Positions 54,055 to 62,205 of a stretch of 64,000 nt of DNA are shown piece by piece. The translations under genes were made by a program, and so were the position numbers. Position 1 is the first letter of the stretch; each line of letters starts with the position of its first letter. Where the stretch lies: positions 51,103 to 115,102 of the forward strand of contig JACJZW010000010.1 of assembly GCA_020635355.1 (NCBI GenBank). The letters run 5' to 3'. Origin of the DNA: Flavobacteriales bacterium. Lineage in GTDB: Bacteria > Bacteroidota > Bacteroidia > NS11-12g > UBA9320. A model generated the notes under the pieces. That model ran no database searches. It was given only the letters and a program-made list of their open reading frames with translations, and was not told where the DNA came from.

Positions 54055-55080
54055 TGATTTGATTGCTGTATAACGCAGCGGTATGACGTATTTTATTCCA
54101 ATCGTTGTGCTGCGGAATCGTATTCGATCATTAAAGTAGGATTGTTTGAAAGCCTGATCCGAATCGTAGGCAGCCATCCCCTTTTTTGTAGTTGCCGAAA
54201 AGAACGATGTAAGGTTCACATATCCTCCAAGTTGACCATTTGGAACAGGACTCATCCAGGCTATCCCCAGTGTTCCAAAGAACTGATTTTTTGAACGGGA
54301 TGATGGTACCTCCATAGCAATATAGGATGTTTGGCCATCCGATTGATCAATAGATGCCAGGATGGAATTTTCACGATACATGGTACTCCAACCCAAAGCC
54401 GCTGAAATTTCTCCGGTCCATCTCGGTCTCGTAATGATCGGTCTATTTACACCTACAGATAGATTCAACTGATCATATCGGTTAGTAAATCGATAATTGG
54501 TTTGATTAAAACCGTTTAGTTCATGGCGAACGGAGCTACCGGACAAATCAATTCGGGCGAGCATATTCCACGGGCCAGACGTTGTTTTCACCCCTTCCAT
54601 TCCGAACTGATAACCGCCAACAATGCGGTACATCGAAACGGCGTCAGCAAAAGGAGAATTATTCTTCACCACCTTTGGCAGATTCAATGAAAAACCGGCT
54701 CGTATTCCAAGAAGATAATTGGGATATACTCTGAAGGACTGGACAAGTCGGGTAAATTCCGCCGGATCCTGACCGGCAGATACTCCCTGATAATCCGGAT
54801 TAACCTGTAATAACCTTTTGAGATAAAGATCGGCACTGTCTTCATTCTGCAAACTTTGGTAGGATAAGGCCAATAAGCGATACCCTGCCTGTTGTTCACT
54901 TTTATGTTGATAGGTTGTTTGACAGCTGTGAATCAGGTTGATGCAATCATACAATCTTCCTTGTTTATAAGCCTCCTCCGCCCCCTGAAGGGATTCGGAG
55001 CAATCCTGCGCCCACAGAGCTGTGTAACCAATCAGGGTACAACACATGACCAACAAGATATGACGGGTTACATCAATCAT
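54043..55080 (-). CDS. TPR-plus-beta-barrel outer-membrane protein, copy 2
   Basis: 345 residues. After a signal peptide ending in LWAQ come two or three TPR helices (~25-95: AEEAYKQGRLYDCINLIHSC, LLALSYQSL, LLQVNPDY) with the signature DPAEFTRLVQSFRVYP, then a ~230-residue beta-barrel. The N-terminal layout is shared with copy 1 upstream and with other Bacteroidota proteins in which TPRs precede an outer-membrane domain. It starts 8 bp before the end of copy 1, so translation is probably coupled. Role unknown. Confidence 0.72.
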   Translation of the reverse strand: MIDVTRHILLVMCCTLIGYTALWAQDCSESLQGAEEAYKQGRLYDCINLIHSCQTTYQHKSEQQAGYRLLALSYQSLQNEDSADLYLKRLLQVNPDYQGVSAGQDPAEFTRLVQSFRVYPNYLLGIRAGFSLNLPKVVKNNSPFADAVSMYRIVGGYQFGMEGVKTTSGPWNMLARIDLSGSSVRHELNGFNQTNYRFTNRYDQLNLSVGVNRPIITRPRWTGEISAALGWSTMYRENSILASIDQSDGQTSYIAMEVPSSRSKNQFFGTLGIAWMSPVPNGQLGGYVNLTSFFSATTKKGMAAYDSDQAFKQSYFNDRIRFRSTTIGIKYVIPLRYTAIKSSIQ

Positions 55081-56098
55081 GTTTTACCCGATAATTTAAA
55101 ATTCTGGTATACCCGAAGGTCAATCCAACATTGGACAAACTCAAGTCGTCATCCAGATAGTAATACCTGGCTAGTAACTCATTATTGCTGTATCGTTTGG
55201 ACGCATCGGTAATAGTAGATTGTGAGTGGTAGTAAAATGCTCTAATGAATAGATTGCCGCCTTTGATCCGGTATAATCCTCCCGCTCCCAGTAGCAACCC
55301 AATATCCATCTTTTTTCTACGGTCAAAACTCGGAACGTCGGTTAGGTCAGATGAAATATTGGTCAATGCATTGAAATAGTGATGATCGCTTCTGGCTTGA
55401 ATCAACCTGCCGGCAACCACACCAACTTCTGCGAATGGTTCCATTTTACGACTCTTCTTTCCCATCAGTCGTAATCCGAGAGGTATGGATGCGTACAGCA
55501 GTGTTTCCTCTGCACTTAGGGTCAGCTGATCAACGGAATAATCCACCGCATATCGCTTGGACATGAGCCAAAAGTTGGCAAATAAACCGAGATGCTCGCT
55601 CAACTGATACCCTCCTTGAAATTCCAACATAAAAGCGTTCTTGCCCACATAGGATACTTCTGTTGTGTACAGGGATGAATAACGGGCGGTTACGTGTGGT
55701 ATGGATAAACTCGTTCCAACGGCAGCCGACAATCCAAAGCTAAATTTGGGAATAACCACCACAGATTGAACCAGCCGTATGAACTCTTGGGAGTATTGAG
55801 TGGACGACGGATTATAAGCCGGCTTCAACTCCAGCATCAGGATCACCCATTCGCGCGCCACCTCGGACTTATTCATGGCGAGATTGGCTAGTGCCAAAAG
55901 ACGATATCGGGCAAATTTCTCATCCGCCGAGCTTGTTTCGCATCCGTCCAACGTATCGAGAACCTGCTGAAGGTGCCCTTGATCATACAGCACCCTGGCG
56001 GATTCAATGCGTTCATTACACGTTTGTCCGCTCATATCCGGAGCTAGAAACGTGAAGCAAAGCCCCATCATAAGAAATGTGATAACCGAGTGCTTAAT
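55073..56098 (-). CDS. TPR-plus-beta-barrel outer-membrane protein, copy 1 (non-AUG start likely)
   Basis: About 341 residues with the same plan as copy 2: TPRs (SARVLYDQGHLQQVLDTLDGC, LLALANLAM, MLELKPAY), the QEFIRLVQSVVVIP signature and a C-terminal barrel. The first ATG (56071) would leave a signal of only ~15 residues without a positive charge. Reading from an ATT at 56098 adds nine codons (I-K-H-S-V-I-T-F-L) and makes a proper signal peptide with a basic start and cleavage near MSGQ. The in-frame stop TAG lies only two codons before that ATT. ATT starts are rare, so a point change in a former ATG is an alternative. First gene of the pair. Confidence 0.68.
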   Translation of the reverse strand: MKHSVITFLMMGLCFTFLAPDMSGQTCNERIESARVLYDQGHLQQVLDTLDGCETSSADEKFARYRLLALANLAMNKSEVAREWVILMLELKPAYNPSSTQYSQEFIRLVQSVVVIPKFSFGLSAAVGTSLSIPHVTARYSSLYTTEVSYVGKNAFMLEFQGGYQLSEHLGLFANFWLMSKRYAVDYSVDQLTLSAEETLLYASIPLGLRLMGKKSRKMEPFAEVGVVAGRLIQARSDHHYFNALTNISSDLTDVPSFDRRKKMDIGLLLGAGGLYRIKGGNLFIRAFYYHSQSTITDASKRYSNNELLARYYYLDDDLSLSNVGLTFGYTRILNYRVKHD

Positions 56099-56194
56099 GG
56101 CCTACTAATCTTTGTCACAAGATAGTAAACAGACCAATAATATCAAGAAATAATTCGTCGCCTGATTGCGAAACCCAATAATGAGCTGAATGGT

Positions 56195-57637
56195 TTATGC
56201 TTTAGGTGTATGCACCAGCACGTCACACAAAAACTTCCAGAATTTTTGAACGGAGGCGATGTTCACACGTTCATCGGGGCTGTGCGGACCTTTAATGGTT
56301 GGCCCAAATGAAATCATATCCAAACCCGGATACCGCTCTCCGATGATACCGCATTCCAGTCCGGCATGAATGGCACTCACCTTGGGCTTTTCATGGAATA
56401 ACGTTTCATATCGGTGTACCAGGACATCCATGATTTCAGATTCCGGATTGGGTGCCCAACCGGGATAAGACCCACCTTGTTCCACGTCACAACCAATCAA
56501 TCGGAATGGAGCGGCAACCGTGTTGGCCACATCCCATTTTCCGGATTCCAAGGATGAACGTTGTAAGGACTGGGTAGTGAATACCCCAGCTTTTACGACA
56601 ACACGTGCCAGGGAAGATGACGTCTCCACCAAACCTTCAATGGCTCTACTCATGCGAAATACTCCATTATGACAGGCGTAGAGTGTGGTGACCAGATTGG
56701 CCGAATCAACCACAGTCAGAGCCATCCCCGGACGATCAGTTTCCTTGAACTCGATATTTAAGCCCGGATCTTCGGCATGATATTCGGCCTTGATCTCTGC
56801 TACCAGCGATTGAATATCCTCAACATAAGCCGATGAGTCAACCACAACAGTGGCAAAGCTTTCACGCGGAATGGCGTTTCTTAGACTACCACCGTCAATC
56901 TCCGCAATGCGCAGTCCATGTTTCTCCTGACCGTACATCAAGCGGTTCATGATCTTATTGGCGTTTCCGCGTTCGAGATGAATATCTACTCCACTGTGTC
57001 CGCCCTTCAAGCCGTTGACCGTGATTCTATAGGCCACACCGGACTTCACATCCATTTGCTGGAAGTCTTTTCGGGTATTGGTATCCATACCACCGGCACA
57101 GCCAATAGAGAATTCGTCGTCGTCTTCCGTATCCAGATTCAACAGAATGCTTCCCTTTAGATGACCTTTTTCCAATTTGAAGGCACCCGTCATTCCGGTT
57201 TCCTCATCAATCGTAAAGAGCGCTTCAATAGGCGGATGAGGAATGTCATCGGAGGCCAGCAAGGTCATAATAGCGGCTACGCCCATACCATTGTCGGCTC
57301 CCAGAGTCGTTCCCTTCGCCTTCACCCAATCACCGTCTATGTACGTTTGGATACCATCCTGATCAAAATCAAAAACGGTATCGGCATTTTTTTGATGAAC
57401 CATGTCCAAATGGCTTTGTAAGATCACCGTTTTACGATCTTCCATTCCGGTCGTTGCCGGTTTAGAAATCATCACGTTCCCAATGGCATCCACGTGGGTG
57501 GGCAAGCCAAGCTTCTCACCAAATGCCTTAGCAAATTGAATAACGCGTTCTTCCTTTTTCGATCCTCTTGGAACGGCATTGAGATCTTCAAAGTTGTTCC
57601 AGACACCTTTTGGTTCCAGATTTCGGACGTTTGACAT
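56195..57637 (-). CDS. pepD: Aminoacyl-histidine dipeptidase (Xaa-His dipeptidase)
   Basis: A cytoplasmic M20/M28-superfamily zinc dipeptidase of the PepD family, which hydrolyses carnosine-like and other X-His dipeptides. 480 residues. Metal-binding residues are visible: His76 in QSHLDMVH, Asp115 in GADNGMG, the EE pair at 145-146 in TIDEETG, plus conserved DTEDDDEF and GGHSG. It stands alone; a TACATTTG box lies 17 nt upstream. Substrate range is inferred from the family. Confidence 0.95.
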   Translation of the reverse strand: MSNVRNLEPKGVWNNFEDLNAVPRGSKKEERVIQFAKAFGEKLGLPTHVDAIGNVMISKPATTGMEDRKTVILQSHLDMVHQKNADTVFDFDQDGIQTYIDGDWVKAKGTTLGADNGMGVAAIMTLLASDDIPHPPIEALFTIDEETGMTGAFKLEKGHLKGSILLNLDTEDDDEFSIGCAGGMDTNTRKDFQQMDVKSGVAYRITVNGLKGGHSGVDIHLERGNANKIMNRLMYGQEKHGLRIAEIDGGSLRNAIPRESFATVVVDSSAYVEDIQSLVAEIKAEYHAEDPGLNIEFKETDRPGMALTVVDSANLVTTLYACHNGVFRMSRAIEGLVETSSSLARVVVKAGVFTTQSLQRSSLESGKWDVANTVAAPFRLIGCDVEQGGSYPGWAPNPESEIMDVLVHRYETLFHEKPKVSAIHAGLECGIIGERYPGLDMISFGPTIKGPHSPDERVNIASVQKFWKFLCDVLVHTPKA

Positions 57638-57654
57638 GGGTTGTTTTTTAGGGG

Positions 57655-57662
57655 CAAATGTA
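57655..57662 (-). promoter_or_regulatory. -7 promoter box of pepD (TACATTTG)
   Basis: Perfect TAnnTTTG on the minus strand, 17 nt before the ATG. Confidence 0.6.
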
Positions 57663-57735
57663 TGTTTCTGAGTTGAAAGTGATGAATCCGTTTGGTCATA
57701 CTGACGAAGTAACCGTGCACATACCTACAGCACAT

Positions 57736-57883
57736 GGTCATGGCTACCGAAGTGTGGCCATCTTCTTGTCCAAAACTAAATTTTATCAGGATGGCATACC
57801 AACAAAACCTCGGCAGCATGATGAAGATCGCCACGCTGCACTGCTCCATCGTCGTAGCTTTAGCGCAGGCACTCGCGATGACG
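57736..57883 (+). repeat. Long-stem hairpin repeat, copy 1 (expanded)
   Basis: Arm GGTCATGGC...GTGGCC (57736-57758), a loop with CTTCTTGTCCAAAAC and GCATGATGAAGATC, then CGCCACGCTGC (57829-57839). A 31-bp insertion (57840-57870, containing CTTTAGCGCAGGC) precedes ACTCGCGATGACG (57871-57883). It lies in the divergent pepD/TonB-receptor spacer, which has no other gene. Confidence 0.8.
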
Positions 57884-57957
57884 TTTATTCATAACCTTGC
57901 ACCATTACGGATCACTAAAGTTAGAAATCCATAGTTTCGCGCCCCAAAAATCAGAAC

Positions 57958-59913
57958 ATGAAACGGATTTTAGCTACCACACTCATCCTGTTCACTACAG
58001 CATCCTTGTTCGCTCAAGGCACAGAAAATCTGGACACCGCCGTAGTTTCCAGTTCACAAATTCCTCAGACGGTTCGTGAGTCGGGACGAAACATAACCAT
58101 CATCACAGCCAAGGATATTCAGGCCATTCCGGCCACCTCGCTCGATGAGATACTCCAAACGGTGACCGGATTGGAAGTTCAATCCCGAGGTGGTTTTGGT
58201 GTTCAGGGCGACATTCTTATGCGGGGAGCAACCTTCACGCAAGTACTGGTGTTGATAGACGGCATGAAAATGAACGATCCGCTCACCGGTCATTTCAACA
58301 GTTACATTCCCGTCTCACCGGCTGAAATTGAGCGAATTGAAATTTTGAGAGGTGCTGCGGCCGCCATGTATGGTGCCGATGCTGTTGGTGGCGTGATCAA
58401 CGTGATCACACGAACCTTTTCGGATCGAACCTATCCCAATGGAGCTATCATCACCGGAAATTTCAACCGCGGGAATCACCAATTAACTAGTACTCAACAA
58501 GGCTTTCATTACACCAATGGGCGGACGATGATTGGCGCCGGCATCCTGATGAATCAATCGGAAGGCGAGTCGTTTCCCGCTAGAATTCTGGATACATCCA
58601 CGACGCTCTCGGCCTATAACAATCACTTCGATGTCCGCACCTTGGGGGCTAGTTTTTCTCACCGGTTTCAACGTGGATACAGTATTCACATACGCTCGTC
58701 CTATGACTTTCGGGACTTTGGTGCCCGGTACTTTTACACCACCAGTCCGTTTGATAAATCCGAAGAAACGGTATCCAACTACTGGAATCAACTCCGCGTA
58801 GCCAAGCAATGGAAACAAGGTGTGACGGATCTGAACATCAGCCATAAGTACAACACGGATGAATTTGTGTTTAGTCCGGATTTTCCATCCACGAACAACC
58901 ACATCAGTCGGTACACCAACCTGATTGTGAACCATCTCTATTCCATCAACTCGCAACTCAAACTAAAATTAGGCGTTCAGGCCGATCAACGTTCGATTGA
59001 AAGTAACGATCGCGGAACACATGACGATTTCCACACGGGTCTATATGGTATGACCCATTATCGTACGGATGACTGGAGTGTATCTGTCAGCGCACGCGCC
59101 GATTACGACAACAACTATGGATTGGAATTCACGCCTCAGGTAAATGCGGCACGGATATACGATAAATGGGTGATACGCGCATCTGCCGGTCGGGTTATTC
59201 GCGCAGCGGATTACACCGAACGATATGTTTCCAACAACCTGTTGAACCTCACTCCGGGACGAAGTTTGGGAAATCCCGATTTGGTGGCCGAAAGCGGATG
59301 GTCAGAAGAGCTTGGTTTTAACTTCCAACCCAATACCCAATGGATGTTCAAAGGGACGGCCTTCGCACGGCAATCGGCAAACCTGATCGATTACGCCCTG
59401 ACCAATCAACGCGTCATTGGATCTGTGAGCGAAACAGGTTCGTTGGTAGACAGCGCCGATTATTATTTTGCCCGAAACATTACCGATGTCACCACCACCG
59501 GATTTGAATTTGAATCGGCTCTTCGTACACGCCTCACCCATTCAGTGAATCTGAAATGGACCGTTGGCTACACCTATTTGAACACCACCAATGCCGAAGA
59601 CGTCGTATCTGTGTACATCTCCAGCCATGCCCGGCATTTGGTAACGTCTTCCCTTCAAGTACAACGCGGAAGATATTCGTTGGTACTCACCGGATTATAC
59701 AAGGAACGAATGGGGCAGGTGGCTTCCGGAATTGTGACGGAGCTCAATCCAGCGTATCTATTGATGAACGCCAAACTATCGGCTCAAATCACCGATGAAT
59801 TGCTGTTGAATCTTCAATGTCAGAACATCCTGAACACCATGTATCAAAATATCCTCGGTGCCCAGATGCCCGGACGATGGATGCTGGGCGGAATTGGGTG
59901 GAGGATTCGGTAG
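57958..59913 (+). CDS. TonB-dependent outer-membrane receptor (BtuB-like)
   Basis: 651 residues: signal peptide (TTLILFTTASLFAQ), plug domain (~35-145: NITIITAKDIQAIPATSLDEILQ, DILMRGATFTQVLVLIDGM, GAAAAMYGADAVGGVINVITR) and a 22-strand barrel ending in GGIGWRIR. It imports a nutrient through the outer membrane using TonB energy. Plug and size resemble BtuB, but cobalamin is only one candidate; no SusD-like or B12 genes are adjacent. Hairpin repeats flank the gene on both sides. Confidence 0.93.
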   Translation: MKRILATTLILFTTASLFAQGTENLDTAVVSSSQIPQTVRESGRNITIITAKDIQAIPATSLDEILQTVTGLEVQSRGGFGVQGDILMRGATFTQVLVLIDGMKMNDPLTGHFNSYIPVSPAEIERIEILRGAAAAMYGADAVGGVINVITRTFSDRTYPNGAIITGNFNRGNHQLTSTQQGFHYTNGRTMIGAGILMNQSEGESFPARILDTSTTLSAYNNHFDVRTLGASFSHRFQRGYSIHIRSSYDFRDFGARYFYTTSPFDKSEETVSNYWNQLRVAKQWKQGVTDLNISHKYNTDEFVFSPDFPSTNNHISRYTNLIVNHLYSINSQLKLKLGVQADQRSIESNDRGTHDDFHTGLYGMTHYRTDDWSVSVSARADYDNNYGLEFTPQVNAARIYDKWVIRASAGRVIRAADYTERYVSNNLLNLTPGRSLGNPDLVAESGWSEELGFNFQPNTQWMFKGTAFARQSANLIDYALTNQRVIGSVSETGSLVDSADYYFARNITDVTTTGFEFESALRTRLTHSVNLKWTVGYTYLNTTNAEDVVSVYISSHARHLVTSSLQVQRGRYSLVLTGLYKERMGQVASGIVTELNPAYLLMNAKLSAQITDELLLNLQCQNILNTMYQNILGAQMPGRWMLGGIGWRIR

Positions 59914-59931
59914 AGGGTGTGAGGACTTAAA

Positions 59932-59989
59932 GATCGCCACGCTGCACTGCTCCACCGCCGTTGCTTTAGCGCAAGCGCTCGCGATGACG
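59932..59989 (+). repeat. Hairpin repeat, right-arm-only copy
   Basis: GATCGCCACGCTGC, a 31-bp insertion similar to that at 57840-57870 (CTTTAGCGCAAGC), and GCTCGCGATGACG. The left arm and loop of the element are missing. Confidence 0.78.
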
Positions 59990-60055
59990 TTTATCCTGGT
60001 GATAATCACGTTTCTTATTTCAGTTAAGGGAACCGAACTCAAACTTACGAAGCAA

Positions 60056-60173
60056 GGTCATGGCGAGCGCAGCGTGGCCAACTTCTTGTCCAAAACAGAA
60101 TGATGTCAGGACGGCACACCTAACAAAATTTCAATTGCATGATGAAGATCGCCACGCTGCGCTCGCGATGACC
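60056..60173 (+). repeat. Long-stem hairpin repeat, intact copy
   Basis: Two 23-bp arms (60056-60078 and 60151-60173; GGTCAT/ATGACC outside, CGTGGC/GCCACG inside) differ at one position as inverted repeats and enclose a 72-nt loop. Loop parts CTTCTTGTCCAAAAC and GCATGATGAAGATC are shared with copy 1. The rest of the 59914-60196 spacer shows nothing else. Confidence 0.85.
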
Positions 60174-60196
60174 GGTATATCAAGACGATTTAGGAG

Positions 60197-60613
60197 TCAC
60201 GCCCTTTCACACTCCAACCTAAAATTCTCCAAAATACTTTGCCAGCCATTGCGCTGCAGATCAGCGGAGTTCACATCCTCAATGTCAAATGTTTCCGTTA
60301 CGTGTGTTGCATCGCCTTGCTCCTCAAATGTGATAGTGACTTTCCGATCATCGTCCAGCACTTTATCGATCCGTTCATACTGATCAATCGATTCATAGGT
60401 GCCACAGTAATCAAAGCCCATGCTGCCATCCTTGGCTTCCATGCGCCAGGAAAATCGTCCCCCGGGTTGGAGATCATTCTCAGCCGAAGGACAACACCAT
60501 GTATCGGCGGCAAAATTCCAGTTGACAATATGTGTTGGATTGGTCCAGCATTCCCAAACCCGTGATATGGGCTGGTTAACGGATACTTCAACGGTAATGG
60601 ATGGTTTTGACAT
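60197..60613 (-). CDS. SRPBCC/AHSA1-type protein
   Basis: 138 residues of the START/Bet v1-like SRPBCC superfamily, with the AHSA1 pattern: ITVEVSVNQPISRVWECWTNPTHIVNWNFA, LQPGGRFSWRMEAKDGSMGFDYCGTY and NGWQSILENF at the end. Members bind hydrophobic ligands in a cavity; the function here is unknown. An IS3 element ends 37 bp upstream of the ATG, so its original promoter has probably been separated from the gene. Confidence 0.9.
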   Translation of the reverse strand: MSKPSITVEVSVNQPISRVWECWTNPTHIVNWNFAADTWCCPSAENDLQPGGRFSWRMEAKDGSMGFDYCGTYESIDQYERIDKVLDDDRKVTITFEEQGDATHVTETFDIEDVNSADLQRNGWQSILENFRLECERA

Positions 60614-60647
60614 AATGAGTACGGATTACGGAGGACGAAGTACGGAG

Positions 60648-60650
60648 ATT
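60648..60650 (+). repeat. Target-site duplication ATT (left)
   Basis: Matches ATT at 62017-62019, directly outside the inverted repeats of the IS element. Confidence 0.6.
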
Positions 60651-60685
60651 TGTGTATGCCTAAATAACGTTGACCGTTTTCATAC

Positions 60686-61585
60686 TTACCTTAACACCTT
60701 GTTTGGATATGATAACTCAGTGTTAGAAGGATTTCCTTTGGCTAAGGTACGAACCTTTTTTTCATATTCCACCGGTGTTAAATATCCCAACCTACTGTGT
60801 GGCTTTTCCTGGTTATACAATTGCACCGCACGGTCAACTTTTAACATGAGATCCTTTGGTGTTTTTATGCTCCAGTGGATCAGGTAGTTGTTCTTTATTA
60901 CGCCATTGATTCGTTCGGCTTTACCGTTTTCCCACGCAGCTTCACACATACTATTAGCCATGGCATAGCGCTGAGTAAGTTCTAAAAATTTGTCGTCATA
61001 ATATTGACCGCCCCCGTCTGAATGGAACACCAGCCCCGCAGGTATAATACCCCTTCGGGTCTTGATAGCCATTTTAAGTGCACGCAATGAAGTATGTTCA
61101 GTCTTTAATCTGGCCGAGGTATGATGCCCCACGATCCTTCTGGAGTAGTTGTCAATGATGAAGGTGATGTAGTAAAAGATACCTTCTACCTCGAAGTAGG
61201 TGATGTCACTGCTCCATACCTGATCCACAGCCGTGATGGTTCTATTGGTCAACAGATTAGCAAAACGGATCACACCCGAACTATCCGTAGTCCTTCGGTA
61301 ATTACGCCTTCGCTCAACCTGGAAGCCGCACTCCCGGCAAATGGACTCGAACTTGTCTCTGCCCACAAACACCGGATTAATCTTGTAATACATGGCCCGG
61401 CTGTTCATCGTTGGATGATCCTTACGAATCTGCTTGATCAGATCTACCAAAAGAAAAATCTCCTCCTGCTGACGTTTGCTTCGTTGTAAGCACTGATGAA
61501 AGTTCTGCTTACTTGTACCCATGGTTCGATAAAGCATATTGAGACTGCAGTTCAACTCATGACGGTTTTGCCAGAAGTAGATCAT
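60686..61585 (-). CDS. IS3-family transposase OrfB (DDE integrase domain)
   Basis: 299 residues: a helical N-terminal HTH_21 region (~45-95), then the rve integrase core. Catalytic residues are Asp127 (SSDITYFEV), Asp190 (FHSDGGGQY) and Glu224 (NGKAERINGVIK). The ATG overlaps the OrfA stop (ATGA), and OrfB is in frame -1 relative to OrfA. Production of an OrfAB fusion by slippage is likely. Confidence 0.95.
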   Translation of the reverse strand: MIYFWQNRHELNCSLNMLYRTMGTSKQNFHQCLQRSKRQQEEIFLLVDLIKQIRKDHPTMNSRAMYYKINPVFVGRDKFESICRECGFQVERRRNYRRTTDSSGVIRFANLLTNRTITAVDQVWSSDITYFEVEGIFYYITFIIDNYSRRIVGHHTSARLKTEHTSLRALKMAIKTRRGIIPAGLVFHSDGGGQYYDDKFLELTQRYAMANSMCEAAWENGKAERINGVIKNNYLIHWSIKTPKDLMLKVDRAVQLYNQEKPHSRLGYLTPVEYEKKVRTLAKGNPSNTELSYPNKVLR

Positions 61586-61965
61586 GGTTCGGTCCCAAAT
61601 TTTTTTTTGATATCAACCTGATAAGCCTCTTCAGCTAAATCAATCATTTTGTCTTTGAAGTCGATCATGATCTGTTTTTGACCAACCAGTCGCTCAAGCT
61701 CTGCGATCCGCTTTTGAAGGGCAAGTATTTTGGATGTATCACTCTTTGATTCCACAATTGTTCTTGTCGGTTTTGCCTTTTGTGAATATAGCTCAATCCA
61801 GCGATATACCGATTTATCAGTAACCTCGTGTGCTCTGCATACCTGGGAAATCGTCGTGCGCTTTTCCTGAATCTCCCTGACCAGTTTTCGCTTTAACTCT
61901 TCACTGAACGTCCGACGTTGTCGCTCCTCAGTGGTCATCCTAAATTGTTTACTGTATTTGCTCAT
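61582..61965 (-). CDS. IS3-family transposase OrfA (helix-turn-helix)
   Basis: 127 residues: HTH domain (RRTFSEELKRKLVREIQEKRTTISQVCRAHEVTDKSVYRWI, ~18-58) binds the IS ends, and a leucine-zipper-like coiled coil (LALQKRIAELERLVGQKQIMI, ~82-102) allows oligomerisation. The nine-A tract encoding the KKK near the C-terminus is a plausible -1 slippage site. Confidence 0.93.
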   Translation of the reverse strand: MSKYSKQFRMTTEERQRRTFSEELKRKLVREIQEKRTTISQVCRAHEVTDKSVYRWIELYSQKAKPTRTIVESKSDTSKILALQKRIAELERLVGQKQIMIDFKDKMIDLAEEAYQVDIKKKFGTEP

Positions 61966-62019
61966 TTTAGTCGATTTTCAATCTCTAAAACGGTCAATCT
62001 ATTTCAGGCATCGACAATT

Positions 62020-62205
62020 TGAGTGAAGAATTGATTATGAAGTTGAGGGATTGAGTATAAGGGCTTGATCAAGGACTGATGGTCTATCGTGTATGTATTT
62101 ACCCTATTCCACTAGTTTTCCAATCCTCTATTCTACCAGGAGAAAAAGAACGGCGATAACCTACCAGATGAACCTACAGAACTTTGGTTCGCCCAAATCA
62201 ATGAT
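62020..62205. other. Non-coding spacer right of the IS element
   Basis: The flank (TTGAGTGAAGAATTGATTAT onward) and the stretch up to the next gene contain a CACTAGTTTTCCAATCCTCTATTC piece of the AGGACTAG family. No gene is seen. Confidence 0.5.

Larger units (their letters stand above)
60651..62016 (-). mobile_element. Complete IS3-family insertion sequence (1366 bp)
   Basis: It is bounded by ~30-bp imperfect terminal inverted repeats (60651-60680 and 61987-62016; about 23 of 30 positions match; both begin TGT, share ATGCCT and end TTGACCGTTTT). They are flanked by the 3-bp direct repeat ATT. It encodes OrfA and OrfB on the minus strand in overlapping frames with a nine-A run just before the overlap. 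Both frames are intact, so it may be active. It sits in a TACGGATTACGGAGG-type low-complexity spacer. Confidence 0.88.

Noticed and set aside
47731..56098. Anti-phage or toxin system in the unknown exported cluster
   Set aside because: All products have signal peptides or lipoprotein signals, and no nuclease, NTPase, reverse transcriptase or toxin domain is seen.
60197..62016. Composite transposon carrying the SRPBCC gene
   Set aside because: Only one IS copy is present and its target duplication lies directly at its own ends.
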